DNA of 64,000 nucleotides from Flaccisagitta enflata (GCA_965153355.1 OZ231128.1:30318001-30382000); one strand, 5' to 3'; positions 20,414 to 34,261 are shown, counted from the stretch's first letter. Program-made: numbers and translations. Notes: generated from the letters alone by a model not told the origin.

Positions 20414-20696
20414 CATGGCAGTTCACATGACAGTTCAATCGCTTCTTAAGAATTAGTTCTCGTTTCAGTCAAGTTGGACTGAGATTCGGCAGTTTTGTTT
20501 TGTTTTGTTTTGTTTTGTCCGTATTATTGATTGACGTTAGTGTTTACGCCTCCAGCCTCAAATCACGATAAAAACCACGAGAACTTAGTTTTCTAGACTC
20601 TGCAAAGAGGTAATCGAAAAAGAAAAAAGAATGGGGCGGGGGGGGGGGGGCAAAAAACTCATCTTATGGCTAGGAACGGTAAAACCCAATTTCAAC

Positions 20697-21222
<526 letters not shown>

Positions 21223-21486
21223 TCACGACGTCTTGGTTGTTGTCGTGGAGGTTTATCTCCTCGTTGTTGGCGCCGTCATAGTTGACTTGCCCGTCGTCGT
21301 AAATTTTGAAGAGATAACCATTAACTCAATCATTTATCACCAACAAGTAGCTTCATGGTTCGGGTCGTATTTTCTATCAACTCGGCCAGTCTGTCCCATT
21401 TTCGTCCATAGACCAGATTTTTTCGCAACAATTGATGTTGTGCGAGAATCAACGATTGAACCAGATGGCACTTGGGCATATGACAA

Positions 21487-21660
21487 TAAACAAAAACAAA
21501 AACAAAAACAAAAACAAAAAAAAAAAAAAAACAAAAACAAAAACAAAAACAAAAACAAAAACAAAAACAAAAACAAAAAACAAAAAACAAAAAACAAAAA
21601 ACAAAAAACAAAAAACAAAAAACAAAAAACAAATACAAATACAAATACAAATACAAAAAC
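21487..21660. repeat. (ACAAAA)n / (ACAAAAA)n microsatellite
   Basis: About 170 bp in which unit length shifts from 6 to 7 bases and then to ACAAAT, three phases of one slipping repeat. Confidence 0.95.
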
Positions 21661-22047
21661 CATATATGTTAAAATCAATTTCGCTCATGTTAACCGATAG
21701 AGAACGCAATGATGATTTTAGTGAATGAGTCACGAATCGAGAACAAAAGAATCATTTCCCTTTATTTGAAAGCAAATCCAAGCAAATCATCAACGCTCGC
21801 TTTTATTCTCATCATTTCCGTTTGCCTTTCATTCAAAAATGATTTTATTTCCTCCATTTGATTTGAATTTCTTCATTCAAATCATTTTCTGTTTTTTTCT
21901 ACTATCTCGATTTGTTATATAAAGAATTCAAATAGAACCCAGAATCCGATGCCTAGATTCTTTCATTCACGCGAGAGCGCGTGCGTGAGAACGCCTCCGT
22001 TAGAATACGAATATACAACATCGACGACGCCTGTCATCACATAAAAT

Positions 22048-22225
<178 letters not shown>

Positions 22226-22767
22226 GCAGAAACAAAAACACAGACAGGGACAGGGAAAGAAGCACATAAGAAAGGACAAGAACAGGGAACAACAAATAAT
22301 GGAAGAGAAAGCGACAGATCCAGAGAGACAGACGGAGAGAGACAGAGAGAGAGAGAGAGATGAAAAAAGAGATAGAGAGATAGAGAGATAGAGCGGGAAC
22401 AAAAAAAGAAAACTACACGTGCAACGGCTTTCGGTGGTTTTCATTTTTCTTTCCCCTTCTCTTGTTTCGGAGCGACTGTCATCTAACACTCCAGTGTTTT
22501 GACAGATATCTCATGTCCCTATACACCATTGAGTCATCTTAAACTGTCGGGAGAAGCAGTGGGAAACTACGAGAGCCCTTGAGATTTTTCCTTTCAATGC
22601 TCCCGTTGTCTACTTACGCATTGATGTATGAAAGATGGACAATATCACTACTCTACCACTTACTTATCAAAGGATGAGAGCCAATGCTGCACGGGGTATA
22701 GCATGAAAAAGTGCCTCCTTTCAGGCATTTCAGTTACTTTTCGCTAACCAACAGCAAAAGCAACCCA

Positions 22768-24074
<1,307 letters not shown>

Positions 24075-24241
24075 TAACGGGTGGACTTTAAAAAGGTAGC
24101 TCTAAGTTTTTTTCATAGCACAAGAAAATTTTGTTCTATGAGAAAATTTGCATTCTTTAAACAACCAGAGACAGCGCAGAAGAAAAAAAAGATTCTCATG
24201 TTGTCCAGATCAAGAGCTACTTTTTTAAAGTCCACCCGTTA
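24075..24241. mobile_element. 167-bp MITE with 20-bp terminal inverted repeats
   Basis: Ends TAACGGGTGGACTTTAAAAA and its complement at 24222-24241, extended inward by GGTAGCTCT / AGAGCTAC. Flanks are CTACA on the left and CTACG on the right, a possible 4-5 bp TSD. Confidence 0.75.
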
Positions 24242-24356
24242 CTACGTTTAAAATTTGTGTTATGTACTGGGCCAACTAGTAGTATGCTTATGGTCAATGT
24301 TTTACAGATGCAATGATTGCTGAGCAGTTGTTATCGCGGTGTATTCCATGTGAAGG

Positions 24357-24368
24357 CGCACACACATA

Positions 24369-24442
<74 letters not shown>
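24357..24442. repeat. (CA)n microsatellite
   Basis: About 85 bp. A GACC/GACA-rich stretch follows at 24498-24560. The region 24450-25140 shows no supported gene. Confidence 0.95.
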
Positions 24443-24443
<1 letters not shown>

Positions 24444-25142
24444 TATCGCGGCATCTTAAATGCATGCTTTCACACCTTCCATCTTCATCATTACCAATGA
24501 CCGACGGACCGACAGACAGACAGACGAATGGACCAACGAACGTACCAACTGGTGGACAAAAAGACAAGCCGACCAAAAAAGGTCATTCATGCTAACTTGG
24601 TAATGATCATGGTCATGGTTATGGGCTCCGAACTCCGGGATGGTAAAAATGATCATTTGTTTGATTTTCGTTTGCTCAGTCCTGGCATCGCCAGTGCTGC
24701 CAATCCGTTTTGCGAGGATGAAAACATATAATAGTTATGTACCATTTGTTTTCCTTCTCTTTAATTGAACGTTGGCGATAGATGTCGATAGGCTGTACTT
24801 ACCGAGGCTGTAGAGTCACAGTTTGTGAAGTTGATCAAAGATCTATTCACAAATAAAGGCACATCTGTTGAGGTGACAATGTTCACATCTGCAAAAAAAG
24901 AACAAAACTCATATCAGAGAATGTTTGTGCTGCCCGGAACTTTTACAATGCAGAACATGCCAGATCGGGCGACTAGTTAAGCATGTTTTACGAGATATAA
25001 CGAACGGATGGACGGACAGACAGAAGCGGAGAAACCCTCGTATAGAGATGCATCTCTTCCTCAGATACCAGACATGTTGAGTCAGGGTCTTAGGGAGGCG
25101 TTTTTGTAACAAAAACATTGGGAAGAACTTCATTACACAATC

Positions 25143-25300
25143 TTTTAGTCGCGGACACACGACTCTACGCCTTGCCATGTTGGTCGGTTCGTCGGTCCGT
25201 CAGTCCGTCCGAAACATTTTTGAATCGTGAGTTGTCTTTGCATTTCCGCTCCTGCCCAACCGTCCGCGACTGTCCTGCCGTGTATCCAGCCTTGTTTTTT
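25143..25300 (-). mobile_element. Family A2 copy
   Basis: Minus-strand order: ACAAGGCTGGATACACGGC, half-site AGTCGCGGACGGTTGGGC, AGGAGCGGAAATGCAAAG, AAAAATGTTTCGGACGG, CATGGCAAGGCGTAG, hairpin AGTCGTGTGTCCGCGACT plus A's. The hairpin 3' arm GTCCGCGAC is the exact complement of the half-site GTCGCGGAC. Confidence 0.85.
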
Positions 25301-25401
25301 GTTAGAGACTTTTTTACCAATAAAGGCGGCTAATCGCCGACCGGAAAAAAGTCGTAAATTGGTGTGTCTTTTTTTCAGTGCATGTTTTTCTGTGTGTGCA
25401 T

Positions 25402-25702
<301 letters not shown>

Positions 25703-26440
25703 GCAGAATAAAATATCAAAGCCAGCGTCATAAAACTTAGGGTCAATTTGCGTAACATTTCTACAATTTCCTATTGTTACATGAGGCTGAAAAATGGGAT
25801 CAATGAAAAATATCATTTTTTCGAAAATGCGAAAAAATAAAAAAAGATTCAAAAATTCATAACGCTAAAACTAACGATCGTAGAGACTTCTGGTTGGTGC
25901 CATTTAAAAGAGAAAAATTAGTTCTTTCTTAGCTGTGAGTATCAAAAAATGTATCATCCCAGCCCAAAAACTGCACAACTTTCAAAAATTGCCGCAAACC
26001 GAAAATGGAAAAATTTATTTCTCCCCTACGTTTCAAAAAGTCGAATTATGTAATTCGACTTTTTTCCAATAAGAGACATAAAATATCATTACATGGTGAA
26101 TTCACACACTTTTTTGCTTTTTTTTTTCTGCGTCGAAAAAATTAAGAACAGTTTATAAGAGACATTGAGCCTCAAAAGGGCAACAAATTTAAGAAAACCC
26201 TGGCTAGGTTCAGAATATGTTGTCTCTTATAAAGAAATAGTGTATTTCATTTTGTTGGTAATGTCCTACAATGAATTAATTTTTTAAAAGCATTGAATAT
26301 ATTTAGTCGGGGAGAAAATTTGACCGATTACGGTTTGCAAATTGGAACTTTATGAGTTGTGAGAGGCGAGTGAAAAAAGATTCAAAGGTTCAGCATGATA
26401 TTTTTCATTTTATCAGAAACAATTGAGGTTTTCCTTTTGT
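25703..26440. other. Gene-free AT-rich stretch with a 14-bp-arm palindrome
   Basis: A near-perfect cruciform candidate at 26035-26064: AAAAAGTCGAATTA, TG, TAATTCGACTTTTT. The rest is AT-rich with no exon signals. Confidence 0.6.
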
Positions 26441-26445
26441 TTTTT

Positions 26446-26475
26446 TGTCTTTCTTTCTTTCTTTCTTTCTTTCTC

Positions 26476-26548
<73 letters not shown>

Positions 26549-26553
26549 TTTTT

Positions 26554-26629
<76 letters not shown>

Positions 26630-26649
26630 TTTTTCTTTTTTCTTTTTTT

Positions 26650-26712
<63 letters not shown>

Positions 26713-26713
26713 C

Positions 26714-26777
<64 letters not shown>

Positions 26778-26818
26778 GCTTTCTTTCTTTCTTTCTTTCT
26801 TTCTTTTTTTCTTTCTTT
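26446..26818. repeat. (TTTC)n microsatellite
   Basis: About 370 bp, nearly pure, with occasional CTTTTTT and CTCT variants. Confidence 0.97.
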
Positions 26819-26961
26819 TTGTCATTCAACGTTTTTGAATGTCTTTAAAACAGCTAAAAACCTAAGAACGTCGGTTGGTTGGTCAGTCGTTCAGTCAGTC
26901 GGTCAGTCGGTTGGTCGTTATGTTGTTTGGCAGGACGGTCGGCTGGCTTCTTGTTCCGTAC

Positions 26962-27060
26962 CTGTTTCATCACTAAGATCTTCATCAAGCTCTTCCTCTT
27001 CCTCTTCTTCATCTTCTTCTTCTCCTTCTTCTTCGTCAAGTCTGGCAATTTTGTCAAACA

Positions 27061-27061
<1 letters not shown>
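26962..27061 (-). CDS. Possible isolated acidic exon
   Basis: On the minus strand a (CT)n run ends in a textbook acceptor (CTCTCAG) and is followed by 33 open codons, LFDKIARLDEEEGEEEDEEE then an acidic run to LDEDLSDET, ending at a strong donor (ACAG|GTACGG). Phase is 0 in and 1 out. I do not recognise the protein; the acidic run is common in disordered regions. No partner exon was found within several kilobases on the same strand. The open frame could be a by-product of GAA/GAG-rich DNA, so this remains a candidate. RNA reads across 26961|26962 would settle it. Confidence 0.35.

Positions 27062-27063
<2 letters not shown>

Positions 27064-27129
<66 letters not shown>
27064..27129. repeat. 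(GA)n microsatellite adjoining the candidate exon
   Basis: About 65 bp of GA on the plus strand, providing the pyrimidine tract for the minus-strand acceptor at 27062-27063. Confidence 0.95.
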
Positions 27130-27133
<4 letters not shown>

Positions 27134-28085
27134 CAAAGGGGGAAGTAACATTAGGGGATTATAACATGGTTGTCCAATGTCCATCCGGCATGGAGAACAT
27201 GGTTTTGCATTACTCCTGCATTCCTAGATGTAATTGCAAAATTGTGAATGTTGGGCATCTATGGCATCTGTGGCATCATTCACCCACACGCTGTAAATTA
27301 CTATTCATGGAATCATGGTATTCCTGGTTCATTAAGCGACTGTCTGTTCATCCGTCTGTACATCCGTCAATCCCCAATCTAAATACATGTCTAAAAGTAT
27401 ATTTGCTCGCACTCAAGATTAGACCGCGTCATGACCTCAACAATTTGTGTCCTTTGGTTTTGTGATAACTTAAATAAAAGCGAAACCTTGCCAGTTCTAT
27501 CGGTCTCTTATTACTCGCCGATCATTATCCTGTTTCGAGGAAAGCACGTTTTTCGCGTTTCCACAAGTGACCAATCTCAACAAGATCTGGGGTCTAGATC
27601 TTGAAGGCTGGCCAGGGAAGGGATATGGGCCTCCGAGGTCAGGGGCAGTGTGCATTTTTTTTCTTGCCTTCCGAGTAACTAACATTTAACCCTGGCATTT
27701 TCCGACTTGTCAAATTCAAACTGTCTCAATCGTGTCTAACTTCATGTTTACTAACCCTGAAATTGATAGACACGCAAGTGATTTCATCGCCAATAATCTT
27801 ATTTGCATAATGCAGTATAAGGATTTCTGTTTTTTGAAGTGACAAACATTTTAACTTTTCTCAATCGGAATTAATGCCAATTATCAATACGCAGCTTTAA
27901 CATAACAAACATATAATATCAACACTTTTCATGTGCAATAAGATCTTAATGGCTTTATTTGTTGTTAAGTTTTGTAAAAACTGATGCATGCAATGCATTC
28001 AATAGGTCTTTATAAAACACGCGAAGGACGAGATTGGTTGCTTCCCTGTCTTCCGCTTGACACAGTTCAGTCGCACGACCTACAT
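27130..28085. other. Gene-free stretch
   Basis: Balanced to AT-rich unique sequence. No supported exon, RNA gene or repeat family. Confidence 0.45.
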
Positions 28086-28096
28086 GCTCCGTAGCT

Positions 28097-29300
28097 CAGT
28101 GGCCAAGTTGGTAACTAGGTTACCAGATCTGGTAACTTGGGAGGGTCCCTTAGTAACCTAGAAGGGCATCTGGTAATTTAGTAACTTGTCTGGTAACTTT
28201 TTGGAATTTTTTTTGGTAACTTTGGTAACTTGGGGCAAAAATCTGGTAACTTTGGTAACCTAGGAGAAAAATTTGAAAAATTTTGGTAATTTTTTTGATT
28301 ATCTAAAGAAATGATTTAAAATTTTTTTCATGAACTATTAATTTAAGAGGTCTTATTATTCACCATGTGTATGATACTACGACATTCTCGGCATTGTGAA
28401 TCCAATAAAATCAGAGGCCATTTTTAGTCAAGAAATTTTACGCATTCCTGTGCTGGTTCCTTTGTGCGTCTGTCAATTAGGGATGTGGAAGCGATTGACT
28501 GCTTCTATTTTTGAGGATGGGGTAACTACTAGTGTTTTTACTACAAGCGGAAATGGAAGCGGTAGAAGCGGCACCAAAATTGACCGCTTCCACATCCCTA
28601 CTGTCAATCCACTTATTGATGCCTCCATCAGTCCATCTGTAACATTTTTTTTGCCTTTTTATGGGTTTTTAAGTCAGTTTTTGTTATGAGTATTGAATGT
28701 AAGTATTTGTTGTGTTATTGCTCCCGCCTTACCATTTACGACTTATGCACTTTGTGGGGCTTGTTACTATACAAAATTGCAATTTTTTTAAATACTGCCA
28801 GGGAAGAACTTTAACAATAATTCAAAATCTACAAAAACAACCGCAGCACTAGACCTAACCCTATCCCCAGCTTTGTTTTTAACCCAAACCCTAACTCATC
28901 TTCTTCCTTATAATACTTGAATAACAAAAAGCTGATTCTTGGTGGCAATGAATACCAAATATGGGGGATCATTGCTAGAGCACACCCGCTAATAGAGCAT
29001 GATTGTCAAAAAAGCAAAGAACTCAATGCCCCATCAAAGATTTGTAGTTATTCATATGTTAGCAATAATGCAGGTTTACTATAACACATTTTTTGTCTAG
29101 TTCCTTGACATGTGAAGCTCATAGGTACTTTGATATATCCTTGACTCATCATATTGATTACCCAACATGATTGCAGTAGCCTAATATTAATATTAAGATC
29201 TAGTAACTAATTTGGTAACTTGCGAAAAAAATCTGGTAACTATCTGGTAACCTGGGGAGGGTTAGCTGGTAACTTGGCCAAATTCAGTGTTGGCCACTGA
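28097..29300. mobile_element. 1.2-kb TIR element with 11-bp target-site duplication
   Basis: Left end CAGTGGCCAAGTTGGTAAC; the complement of the right end reads TCAGTGGCCAAC and shortly after TTGGCCAAGTTACC. GCTCCGTAGCT flanks both sides (28086-28096 and 29301-29311). Subterminal regions are arrays of TCTGGTAACTTGG-like words. The interior is non-coding and holds an 8-bp-TSD MITE. An 11-bp duplication is in the range of Mutator-like elements, but the family is not established. Confidence 0.75.
28478..28600. mobile_element. 123-bp hAT-like MITE
   Basis: Ends TAGGGATGTGGAAGCG and complement CGCTTCCACATCCCTA. A perfect 8-bp duplication, CTGTCAAT, lies at 28470-28477 and 28601-28608. A TAGGG start and 8-bp TSD are typical of hAT elements. 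It is inserted in the 28097-29300 element. Confidence 0.85.
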
Positions 29301-31506
29301 GCTCCGTAGCTGGCAGTGCATGCTGGCTTACTCTGTGTGATTCGGTGTTCGTGAATCGAGCCAGCGTGGTCCCACACATAGATGTATGCACACACACACA
29401 GAGAAAACAAACACGCGCATACACACAAAGACAAATCAATTTTTAAATTAGTTATGATGTCGAGAGTATAATGTATGAACAACATAAAGTGCCCACTCCC
29501 CACTGACCAAAGAGAGTCAATCATACAATTGCTCGACAAACCAATCTGATACCAACTTGGCTACTAACCTTCCAGATCTAGCCACTAAATGGGGTACCCT
29601 AGCTACCAGATTTGGCATCTGGAATCTAGTTACTTTTTTAGCTACTTTTAGGATAAAGATTTAGCTACATTTAGCTACTAGTGAAGGCAGGTTGCGCAAC
29701 ATAAAAATTTTTGTTCATTGGATTGTATTTAGGCCTAAGCAGTCAGTGGACAAAACGATATATGTAGATATGTCAACACCATGAGATATTTCACAGAGTA
29801 AAGATATTTCATTTTGAAGAAATATTTCAGTACACTGAAATGTTTCAGTGGGGTGAAATCAGAAAATTTCAGCAGGCTGAAATATTTCAACAGGATGAAA
29901 TATCTTAGCAGAGTGAAATATTTCAATGATATGAAATCATGATATCATATCACTCAAAACTTCAACTTATGACATTGTACAGGCAAATGTCACGGTTCCA
30001 CCGCAAGCAGTAGGGCCCGACTCTCCACCAATCTACGTTAGCACAAGCTTCCGATACATCATTATATGCGGATTAAATGGTTCAAAGACATTCATGACTA
30101 CCCAATGCACAATTTCAAACCATTTTTTGTGACCCTCCCTACCCTTAGGGGGTCTAAAAATTTGGTCAAAGAGCTTTTTTTGGCTTGTCTCCATTCTGTC
30201 TCCAGTAGAAAACAGCAAGCAAAACCAATCAAGTTATGTCTTTTCCTATGATTTTTTGAGTTTTCATCAACTAGTAGTAGTCCCATAGGATACACAAAAA
30301 AAATCAACTTAGTGAGCAAACTATAAGTTACCAAAAATTGGCATATAATTCAAATTTACCCCTGCTCGATTTTTTTGTTTTTTTTTCTCTCAAGGCTGAA
30401 TATCATGATATTTATTTTTTTCAACCTCCTTTTTCTTAAACATTAAGCATTTTTTCTTTTGCCATTCGATGGACAACTACTTGAGGGACTTTCCCCTTCA
30501 TTTTCATGTTATTGGGTTGATCCTAGGCAGAGAAATAAAAGTTTTCTTGGAGCGTATCAATTTGCGCACACCCCCAAATTTGTTCCTAACGCATACCTAA
30601 CGCTTAAGATATGCCACTATGGCGTGGAAATGACACATTTTATATGAAATCTGACCACACCACGTGAAAGAGCGTTAAATTTTGAGTCTACACTGAAAAT
30701 TTGAGGCCTTACCTCCCAGGCGTTCAGTCACAATGAAATTTCACATTTTGTCAGTCCTGAAGTTTGAACAGAATTGATACGCTCGTTGGACGATCTTTGT
30801 AGTTATTTTCTTCTTAGCGGAAGTCAAGATTTTGTGGACTTTGAAGGAAAAAAAGAATAATTTGTCCAATTTACAAAAAATGCCCATATCTCATGAACCC
30901 TTTGAGCTACACCCATGATTTTTTGCGGGAAAACAGAATTTACCAAGAGAGATCAGGTCAAAAAAGTTAGTCTTCTGAAGATGATTCCAACCGGCCCAAC
31001 CAGCCCAACCAACCTACCAGATGAAAAAACAAAAAAGTGGCATAACTTTTGAATGAGTTAGCCGATTTGGCTGAAATTTTGCATGAAAGTTGTTAAAGAG
31101 TATCTACATTACTAATATGAAGAAGAGCTTGGCCGAACAAATTTAAACAACACTGCCAAACCAACCAAAAATGGTGCTTATAGAGATTTTTTGAAAATTC
31201 ATGAAATTTCAATTTTTTTTCATGAAACACCCTCATACTATTGCGTTTAAACATAATTAACGTAAAAAATATTCTCATATTGATTTTTTGCTACAATATG
31301 CTTAATTTTGTATTTTTTTGTGTACAAAATCTGTCTAATTGAGCTTAATTTGCATGAAAAATGAGCTCAGTTAACAAAATTCTTTTATGGATTCGTATAT
31401 GTAACTTCATAAGCTATACAGTAATGTATAGTTTTGTTGAATTTGAATCATTAAAAAAATGGCTAGTTCTAGCCCTGCTCACTTGCCGTTTCTTGACATT
31501 TGCCTA

Positions 31507-31976
31507 CAGAAGATGTCGTCTAGATTTGGAATTATGGGGGCCCTCATATCCTAACTACCATTTGTGCCAATGAAATGAAACTGTGTGTGTATAATGCTTA
31601 TGTCCTATTAAGTTGACGATGGGGTATGGCAGCTCTGTGGACAGAAAAATTTTTTTGAATCTACTAGATCAAAATTGGTCTAGTGGTTAACTCACTTAAC
31701 TTCAAATCTATCTTAGTCAGTTTATATCTTTGAAGGTTCCAGATTTGAATCCCGGGCTGGTTTTGCAATTAAAGCAAATTGATGAAGCTGAAATTCTGCC
31801 ATAAAAGTGATTGATCTTAATACTTTAAACTAAAAGTTAATTTTTGTAAAGTAAGCCCTAGGGGGATGCCATACCCCATTGTCTATACATTACACCAGCA
31901 AAATATCAGTCCCCTCTTTGTACTGATGCTCAGGTTATGAGCTCCCCGTATTTCCAAGTCTAGACGACATCTACTG
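31507..31976. mobile_element. 470-bp Tc1/mariner-like MITE with TA flanks, tRNA-like core
   Basis: Left end CAGAAGATGTCGTCTAGA; complement of the right end CAGTAGATGTCGTCTAGA; TA on both sides (31505-31506, 31977-31978). Inverted similarity continues with GGGGTATGGCA / TGCCATACCCC. It is inserted inside the 29740-32170 element. Confidence 0.78.
31664..31764 (+). pseudogene. tRNA-like remnant (A and B box) inside a MITE
   Basis: GGTCTAGTGGTTAACTC matches the D-arm/A-box of eukaryotic tRNA-Glu-type genes. About 55 bp downstream GATTTGAATCCCGGGCTGG resembles a T-arm/B-box. The acceptor and T stems pair poorly, so a functional tRNA is unlikely. It may be the head of a tRNA-derived SINE or a pseudo-tRNA. 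I cannot assign an anticodon. Confidence 0.4.
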
Positions 31977-32327
31977 TATAGATAATGAAATGAACTGCAT
32001 ATTCGTAGTCTGTTTAAAATTCTATGTCTGATATCATGAATTCATCTCATTGAAATATTTCACTCTGCTGAGATATTTCATCCTGTTGAAATTCAAAATG
32101 AAATATCTTTACTCTGTGAAATGTTTCATGGTGTTGACATATCTACATATATCGTTTTGTCCACTGACTGTAAGAAGGTTATTCAAAATCTGATTAAAGA
32201 GCTTATCTAAGGCCTAAGAGTATAAGTTCAAAGCATAATAAAGCTTATTCAAAGTCTAATATTGGCTTGAAATACCTTGTTTGGGCGGAAAAGAGCACAA
32301 TTAGAGTTCAGAAGTGCTGAACTGGTA

Positions 32328-32889
32328 CAGTAGATCTTGTCTAGACTTGAGATAACGGGGCAAGCATGATAGAAGAATAAATGAAGTTAAGGGGCTGATA
32401 TTTTACTTATAAACTAATAAAAGAATGATTTATTCCCCATGATACTTGGTTGCTATGGAAACACATTTCTATGTAATATCACTAAAATATCAATATTTTG
32501 AGATATTTTTTTAAGGAACATTGCTTAAAATCAAATTTGCTACAACTTTCCCACAGTATGTTCTGTAAGAATATTGCTTGTTTGGCTGTTGCTAGGGAGC
32601 GTATCCATGTGTGACAACCCCTAGCAACCGCTAAATGAGCAACATTCTTACAGAACATACTGTGGGCAAGTTGTAGCAAATTTGATTTTAAGCAATGTTC
32701 CCTCAAAAAATTTCTCAAAATGTTGTTATTTTAGCGTAAATACATGGAAATACGTTTCCATGCTAACCAACTATCATAGGCAATAAAGCATCATTTTATT
32801 AATGTATATTCCAAATATCAGTCCCCTGGCTTCGTTTGTAATCCTACAATGCTTGCCCCCATTATCTCAAGTCTAGACGAGATCTACTG
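32328..32889. mobile_element. 562-bp palindromic Tc1/mariner-like MITE, TA flanks
   Basis: Ends CAGTAGATCTTGTCTAGACT and complement of AGTCTAGACGAGATCTACTG, TA on both sides (32326-32327, 32890-32891). It is palindromic almost to the centre: TTGCTACAACTTTCCCACAG and its partner CTGTGGGCAAGTTGTAGCAA, GAACATACTGT and its complement. A fragment of the arm (GGGAAAGTTGTAGCAAATTT) also occurs at 34726-34745. Confidence 0.88.
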
Positions 32890-33214
32890 TATCATTTCTG
32901 CAAATAAGAGCATATTTCAAACCAAAAACAAATTATTTTGAGCCTGATATTGAGCTAAATATAAAGCCTGACAGAGCTGATTTAGGAATTAGGTTCTATG
33001 ATATTTTGATTCAAGATGTTTCTATTACAAAGACACCAGGGACAGGTAAACATAGGAAAATTTGCCCTTGTAGTTAAGAGATATCGGCTCTATACTGCTG
33101 CCATCCAAAATGCAGAGAGGTACAGTTTAACCCTTCAATGAATGCCTAGCGACCTACAAGTTTTGGTTGTTAAAAAAGGATTTCTACGATTATCAATTGA
33201 CAGAGTAGAGAGAA

Positions 33215-33369
33215 AACAAAGCCAGATACACGGCACCAGAGTTGCACGGCTGGGTAGGGGCAGTAAAGCAAAAACTGCTCGCAATTCAGGATTGTGATGG
33301 ATGGACCAACCAACCTACTGACCTACTGACCCACACAGCAAGGTGTAATCACATATCCGCGACTAAAAA
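33215..33369 (+). mobile_element. Diverged family A2 copy
   Basis: AACAAAGCCAGATACACGGC, AGTTGCACGGCTGGGTAGGG, GCAGTAAAGC, GATGGATGGACC tract, CACAGCAAGGTGTAATC, decayed hairpin ending CCGCGACT plus A's. It is older than most copies and lies inside the 29544-33737 element. Confidence 0.72.
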
Positions 33370-33762
33370 TATGCAGGGATCAAAATTTCTTATCCATTAG
33401 CAGTGGATTTCCATTACACTTGGATTCAGTAGCTGGATGTAATGGTGCCAACCATTTGATTAACAGAGGGACAGACTAACCAGGGGAGTAATCCATCATT
33501 GCAACTCAGATTTAGACAAAGGTCAAAAGTATTTTATTACCTTAAAGATTGAAAGAATAATGGTCCAGAATGAAAGAATTAATGTTTTTATCATCAATTC
33601 TAACTTATTTTCCCCATCTAGAATACACAATAAGTCTAGCTACTAATTTGGAATGTACGAACAATTTTTTAGCTACCATCTGGAAGGCTGGAGCACTCCA
33701 TCTGGAATTTTGAGCCAAGGCCAGGTTGGCATCAGAGCAAACCATATCAGTCGCTAATTAAT

Positions 33763-33786
33763 CAAGAAAGAAAGAATGAAAGATCA

Positions 33787-33830
<44 letters not shown>

Positions 33831-33907
33831 AAGAAAGAAAGAAAGAAAGAAAGAAAAAAAGAGCAAAAAACAAAGAAAGAATGAAGTAATGATGAAAGAA
33901 AGAAAAA

Positions 33908-33975
<68 letters not shown>

Positions 33976-34050
33976 GAGAAAGAAAGAAAGAAAGAAAAAA
34001 AGAACGAAAGGGAGAAAAAAGAAAAGAAGATTAAAGAAAGAAAGAAAAAA
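33763..34050. repeat. (GAAA)n microsatellite
   Basis: Two purine-rich runs (33763-33860, 33895-34050) just right of the outer TIR element and left of a family A copy. Confidence 0.95.
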
Positions 34051-34074
34051 AGGAGAATTGGATGTTTTGCGCGT

Positions 34075-34261
34075 TTTTTAGTCGCGTGCACGCGACTCTA
34101 CAACCCGCTTTGTCCGTCGGTCGGTCGGTTGGTCACACTTTACTTTTTTTATGATTCTATTTCTTTGACCCCACTGCTCCTGCCCAAATGGTCTGGTGAC
34201 CTCAAATATGGCCCCCGCCCACCCGCACGCGACTTCGGTAGCCGTGTATCCGGCCTTGTTT
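34075..34261 (-). mobile_element. Family A copy, full length
   Basis: Minus-strand order: AACAAGGCCGGATACACGGC, AGTCGCGTGCGGGTGGGCG, GAGGTCACC, GGGCAGGAGCAGTGGGG, AAAAAAGTAAAGTGTGACC, GACCGACGG tract, AAAGCGGGTTGTAG, hairpin AGTCGCGTGCACGCGACT, A's. The hairpin is a perfect 18-bp palindrome. Confidence 0.88.

Larger units (their letters stand above)
29740..32170. mobile_element. 2.4-kb TIR element, TAAG target-site duplication
   Basis: Both ends start CAGTCAGTGGACAAAAC and stay nearly identical through CGATATATGTAGATATGTC and onward. The left arm carries an extra block of about 65 bp made of GAAATATTTCA-like words. Flanking TAAG occurs at 29736-29739 and 32171-32174. TIR length is about 140 bp (right) to 210 bp (left). 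The interior is AT-rich without a convincing ORF and includes a MITE. The same ends recur at 48343-48843. Confidence 0.85.
29544..33737. mobile_element. Outer TIR element interrupted by at least three younger insertions
   Basis: Left end ATCTGATACCAACTTGGC; complement of the right end CTCTGATGCCAACCTGGC. CAAACCA flanks both sides (29537-29543 and 33738-33744). Subterminal words (CTAGCTACCAGATTTGG, TCTAGCTACTAATTTGG) resemble those of the neighbouring 28097-29300 element. Subtracting the inserts at 29740-32170, 32328-32889 and 33215-33369 leaves about 1.0 kb, near the size of that neighbour. No transposase frame is visible. Confidence 0.6.

Noticed and set aside
28087-28110. CTCCGTAGCTCAGTGG as the start of a tRNA gene
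   Set aside because: Resembles a tRNA D-arm, but no T-arm or acceptor pairing follows; the word is a target-site duplication plus the TIR of the 28097-29300 element.
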